From assembly GCA_905182825.1 (NCBI GenBank), contig CAJJDJ010000106.1:1-9033 (forward strand): a stretch of DNA of 9,033 nucleotides, given 5' to 3'. Under the pieces are notes generated by a model. That model made no database searches and was not told the DNA's origin. It saw only the letters and a list, made by a program, of their open reading frames with translations. This DNA is from Thiotrichaceae bacterium UBA7359. Lineage in GTDB: Bacteria > Pseudomonadota > Gammaproteobacteria > Eutrophobiales > Eutrophobiaceae. This document shows, piece by piece, positions 5,961 to 9,033 of this stretch (the stretch's first letter is position 1; every line of letters begins with the position of its first letter). The position numbers and the translations under genes were made by a program.

Positions 5961-6929
5961 ATGACCTCGGGAATTTCATGGCAACCCAGCGCGAGCCTTA
6001 AAATAATAAAAAAACGAGCGAGTCTACTGAAGCAGATACGAGAATTCATGAATATACGTGAAATTATCGAAGTCGATACGCCTATACTCAGTCACTTTAG
6101 TTCGAGCGATCCTTACATCCAGAGTATGACAACGTCATGCACTGCAGAAAGCGATACAAAGCTCTATTTACAAACGTCTCCTGAATTTTCTATGAAGCGA
6201 TTACTTGCAGCAGGTTTGGGCTCAATCTATCAAATTGCACATGTATTTCGTGATGAAGAATCAGGAAAGCGACACAATACAGAATTCACGATGTTGGAGT
6301 GGTATCGGATAGGATTCGATTACTATCAACTCATGGATGAAATGGGGGAATTATTAAAATCTATTGGGCTAGAGATACCCATAAAGATGACTTATGCAGA
6401 ATCATTTAAGAGGACGCTAGAAATAGATCCTCATACTGTAGCTACAATTCACTTGCAGAAGTTATGTAGAAAACAGGGTTGGGAAGATGCTATTGATGAT
6501 CGACATGCCTTGCTTGACTTTTTGTTCTCTGAGGTTGTCATAAAAAATATTAATCAGGACATACCTCTTTTTATTTACGATTATCCAGAGTGCATGTCCG
6601 CTTTGGCGACACTCAAACAAAGTGAACCTTTTGTGAGTGAACGTTTTGAGCTATTTATTGCTGGAATGGAAATAGCAAATGGCTTTAATGAATTAATTGA
6701 CGCAGATGAACAAGTTAGTCGATTTGAAAAAGAGTTGTTAACGAGAAAAAATAAGAATTTAGTAGAAACACCATTAGATGAAAACTTTTTGGCAGCACTT
6801 AGAGCAGGCTTACCTGAATGTTCCGGCGTAGCAGTCGGGATTGATCGTTTATTGATGGTTTTGTCTAAAAAAGATGATATAAACGAAGTGAATACATTTA
6901 GATTGAGTTCATTATTCGATCATGAGTAA
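5961..6929 (+). CDS. epmA: EF-P lysine ligase EpmA (lysyl-tRNA synthetase paralogue)
   Basis: EpmA (GenX/PoxA/YjeA) activates (R)-beta-lysine with ATP and joins it to Lys34 of EF-P. The protein has 322 residues, against 325 in E. coli. It is a class II synthetase catalytic domain without the N-terminal tRNA anticodon-binding domain of LysRS. Motif 1 is around IREIIEVDTPIL (32-43), motif 2 is FRDEESGKRHNTEFTMLEWYR (96-116) and motif 3 is GVAVGIDRLLM (289-299). The lysine-pocket block GMEIANGFNEL is at 235-245. Ala291 in motif 3 stands where LysRS has Gly, a change linked in E. coli EpmA to preferring beta- over alpha-lysine. The start SWQPSASLKIIKKRASLL matches the family N-terminus, so the ATG at 5961 is right, although no clear Shine-Dalgarno precedes it. 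It lies 66 bases after efp; in E. coli epmA is at a different locus from efp. Confidence 0.95.
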   Translation: MTSGISWQPSASLKIIKKRASLLKQIREFMNIREIIEVDTPILSHFSSSDPYIQSMTTSCTAESDTKLYLQTSPEFSMKRLLAAGLGSIYQIAHVFRDEESGKRHNTEFTMLEWYRIGFDYYQLMDEMGELLKSIGLEIPIKMTYAESFKRTLEIDPHTVATIHLQKLCRKQGWEDAIDDRHALLDFLFSEVVIKNINQDIPLFIYDYPECMSALATLKQSEPFVSERFELFIAGMEIANGFNELIDADEQVSRFEKELLTRKNKNLVETPLDENFLAALRAGLPECSGVAVGIDRLLMVLSKKDDINEVNTFRLSSLFDHE

Positions 6930-7040
6930 TTGCTTAATGAATTGGTTGAGCTCTGTTGTATTTCTAAAGAGCATAGACTTATTATCGATAAAAATTTATT
7001 TTCTTTGATTTCAATTTATGTATGGTCTTTCTGGTGATTT
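6930..7040. other. Spacer between epmA and yoaA
   Basis: These 111 AT-rich bases hold no gene. GCTCT (6950-6954) can pair with AGAGC (6968-6972), but no T-run follows. I see no convincing terminator or promoter, so yoaA may be partly co-transcribed with efp and epmA. Confidence 0.3.
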
Positions 7041-8945
7041 ATGACAACAGTTAAAGATATTTTTTCTAAGGATGGGGCCTTAGCAAATTTGATTGATGAT
7101 TATCAACATCGAACAGAGCAAGAAGAGATGGCTCAAAAGATATTCTCAACGATATCAAAAGGTCAAAACTTGGTGTGCGAAGCAGGTACAGGCACAGGTA
7201 AAACCATCGCGTATCTGGTGCCAGCCTTATTATCAAAACGAAAAGTGATTATTTCTACAGGGACTCGACATTTACAAGATCAATTATATCAAAAAGATTT
7301 GCCACTCGTTCTTGAAGCAGTCGCTTCAGTAGTAACAACAATGGTTCTAAAAGGTCGTTCAAATTATCTTTGTCTTCAGCATATGGATACAGTTATTCAC
7401 AATACCAAAGATCTCAACTATCAAAACATTTCAGATTTACAAGAGATTGTACAATGGTCTTCTTCAACCAAAACAGGTGATATCAATGAGTTAGTTATGA
7501 TTGAAGAGAATTCAGTGATTAGATCAAAAATAACTTCAACAACAGAAAATTGTCTTGGTCAATCGTGTCCAAGCTTTAATGATTGCTTCGTCTTTAAAAA
7601 CAGAAAAGCCGCGTTGGAGTCAGATTTGGTAATTACTAATCATCATCTACTGCTATCTGACATGAGTTTGCGAGAAAAAGGTTTTGGAGAAGTATTACCG
7701 ATAGCTGACGTTATTATCTTTGATGAAGCGCACCAACTACCCGAATTAGCCTCTACATATTTCAGTCAAACAATAAGCAGTCGTCAATTATTAGAATTGA
7801 TTACTGATATAAAAATAGCTGATCGTGAAGAAGCCGGTGATATCCAGCAATTAGAAGGGGCATTAGCCAAGTTTGAAAAAGAGATACGCGATGTCCGCTT
7901 AGTGTTTGGTCGGGAAGATAAGCGTCTTAATTGGTTAGAAGTTTGGGAAAACTCATCACTTTCAGTTGAATTAACAAAGATGATGATTTCTTTTCAAATA
8001 GTTCTCGATATTATTGAAACTGCTTCTCAACGTGGAAAGTTATTAGATAATTGCTGGCAACGTGCAAAGGCACATTATCATTACATAGATATCTATATCG
8101 AAACGAATAACGAAGAATCTATTCGCTGGATAGAAATACGTGGACATCATCTATACTTAAACCATACGCCGGTTAACATATCTGAGACTTTTCAAAAGCG
8201 ACTTAGTGAATACAATGCTACAAGTATATTTACGTCGGCGACTTTAGCAATAAATGATGATTTTGATTATTACAGTGGGCAACTTGGTCTCGAAGAATGT
8301 CAGACGCATGTTTGGAATAGTCCTTTTGATTATGAAAAGCAGACCTGTTTATATGTGCCGCTAGATCTTCCCGATCCGAATCAATTTGAATATTTTGACG
8401 CCTTCATAGAAAGAACGATCAAGTTACTCTCATATAGTGAAGGACATGCTTTTGTTTTATTTACTAGTCATCAAGCATTGAAAAAATCTGCAAATATTTT
8501 GTCGAAAAAAATCAAATATCCTATTTTAATTCAAGGACAGGCACCACGTTCAGAATTATTGAATCAGTTTCGAGATACAGAGCATGCCGTATTACTTGGT
8601 ACTAGCAGTTTTTGGGAGGGAGTTGATGTGAAAGGCGAGTCTCTGTCATTAGTTGTTATTGATAAATTGCCATTTGCTAGTCCGGATGACCCTGTGCTTC
8701 AAGCGCGACTAAATCACTATAGTAAAAAAGGCAGAAATCCTTTTATGGATTATCAAGTACCTCAAGCTGCTATAGGTTTAAAACAGGGTGTGGGAAGATT
8801 AATCAGAGATGTGAATGACCGCGGCGTTTGTGTTATTTGTGATAAACGTGTGGTTAAAAAAGTTTATGGTAAGCGTATTATCAGAGCATTACCACCAATG
8901 CCGATGACACACGAACTGGAGGATGTTAGAAATTTTTTTAATTAA
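7041..8945 (+). CDS. yoaA: ATP-dependent DNA helicase YoaA (DinG/XPD-like, iron-sulfur)
   Basis: This is a superfamily 2, XPD-like 5'-3' DNA helicase of the DinG/YoaA group; in E. coli YoaA binds the polymerase clamp-loader subunit HolC (chi) and helps repair stalled forks. The protein has 634 residues, against about 636 in E. coli. Motifs run in order: RTEQEEMAQ (Q-motif-like, 24-32), Walker A AGTGTGKT (48-55), Walker B DEAH (228-231), motif III TSATL (398-402), motif V LLGTSSFWEGVDV (518-530) and motif VI QGVGRLIR (582-589). Four cysteines between Walker A and Walker B (Cys111, Cys171, Cys176, Cys182) form the expected 4Fe-4S site. There is no N-terminal exonuclease domain, which separates it from Gram-positive DinG. 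Length and the short gammaproteobacterial layout favour YoaA over the roughly 715-residue DinG. The ATG at 7041 is preceded by a weak GGTGA. Next gene not visible. Confidence 0.9.
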   Translation: MTTVKDIFSKDGALANLIDDYQHRTEQEEMAQKIFSTISKGQNLVCEAGTGTGKTIAYLVPALLSKRKVIISTGTRHLQDQLYQKDLPLVLEAVASVVTTMVLKGRSNYLCLQHMDTVIHNTKDLNYQNISDLQEIVQWSSSTKTGDINELVMIEENSVIRSKITSTTENCLGQSCPSFNDCFVFKNRKAALESDLVITNHHLLLSDMSLREKGFGEVLPIADVIIFDEAHQLPELASTYFSQTISSRQLLELITDIKIADREEAGDIQQLEGALAKFEKEIRDVRLVFGREDKRLNWLEVWENSSLSVELTKMMISFQIVLDIIETASQRGKLLDNCWQRAKAHYHYIDIYIETNNEESIRWIEIRGHHLYLNHTPVNISETFQKRLSEYNATSIFTSATLAINDDFDYYSGQLGLEECQTHVWNSPFDYEKQTCLYVPLDLPDPNQFEYFDAFIERTIKLLSYSEGHAFVLFTSHQALKKSANILSKKIKYPILIQGQAPRSELLNQFRDTEHAVLLGTSSFWEGVDVKGESLSLVVIDKLPFASPDDPVLQARLNHYSKKGRNPFMDYQVPQAAIGLKQGVGRLIRDVNDRGVCVICDKRVVKKVYGKRIIRALPPMPMTHELEDVRNFFN

Positions 8946-8962
8946 CGTTCTATTACTATATG

Positions 8963-9013
8963 ACACAGGTATGTAGCATAGGCATACTTACATGACCTTC
9001 TTATGTACTGTGT
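8963..9013. repeat. Nested inverted repeats downstream of yoaA
   Basis: ACACAG (8963-8968) pairs with CTGTGT (9008-9013). Inside, ATGTA (8971-8975) pairs with TACAT (8989-8993), and as an alternative GTATG (8969-8973) pairs with CATAC (8983-8987). No T-run follows, so a classic terminator is not supported. It may be a 3' structure of the yoaA message. The rest of the window to 9033 shows no gene. Confidence 0.35.
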
Positions 9014-9033
9014 TATTTGCTTGTGATTAAAAA

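Noticed and set aside
3961..8921. Pro-Pro motifs in the 204-residue protein (DPPEEMP) and YoaA (LPPMP) as EF-P-dependent stalling sites
   Set aside because: Two-proline motifs are common and usually stall weakly, so their closeness to efp is not evidence of a regulatory link.

Overview
The window is an AT-rich stretch of bacterial chromosome with nine protein-coding genes, one of them cut by the left edge. No RNA genes, insertion sequences, CRISPR arrays or phage genes are visible. A bacterial-type elongation factor P with both lysylation enzymes (EpmA and EpmB), plus a YoaA-type iron-sulfur helicase, points to a low-GC gammaproteobacterium. The genus cannot be named from this sequence alone.

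Left region (1-2512, + strand): three genes 25 bases apart look like the end of an operon. They encode the C-terminal part of an amidohydrolase-2 family enzyme, a BA3436-type luciferase-like flavin oxidoreductase, and a sugar phosphate isomerase/epimerase-like TIM barrel. Together they suggest catabolism or modification of a small organic molecule whose identity cannot be read here. The unit is followed by an inverted repeat at its stop codon and then a short hairpin with a T-run that could end transcription.

Middle region (2513-4140): two separate + strand genes follow, a small SPOUT-class (TrmH/SpoU) RNA methyltransferase and a 204-residue protein I do not recognise. The second converges on epmB. 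The gap between them holds a nested hairpin structure with T-runs on both strands, best read as a bidirectional terminator.

Right region (4140-8945): this is the elongation factor P locus. epmB (- strand) is divergent from efp (+), and epmA lies 66 bases after efp. EpmB isomerises lysine to beta-lysine, EpmA attaches it to Lys34 of EF-P, and modified EF-P relieves ribosomes stalled at proline runs. The hydroxylase gene epmC is not in the window. Downstream, on the same strand, is a full-length yoaA DNA helicase gene. The last 88 bases contain only inverted repeats.

Nothing here clearly amounts to an undescribed system. The most open items are the left-hand enzyme operon, the unrecognised 204-residue protein and the structured element at 4059-4140.
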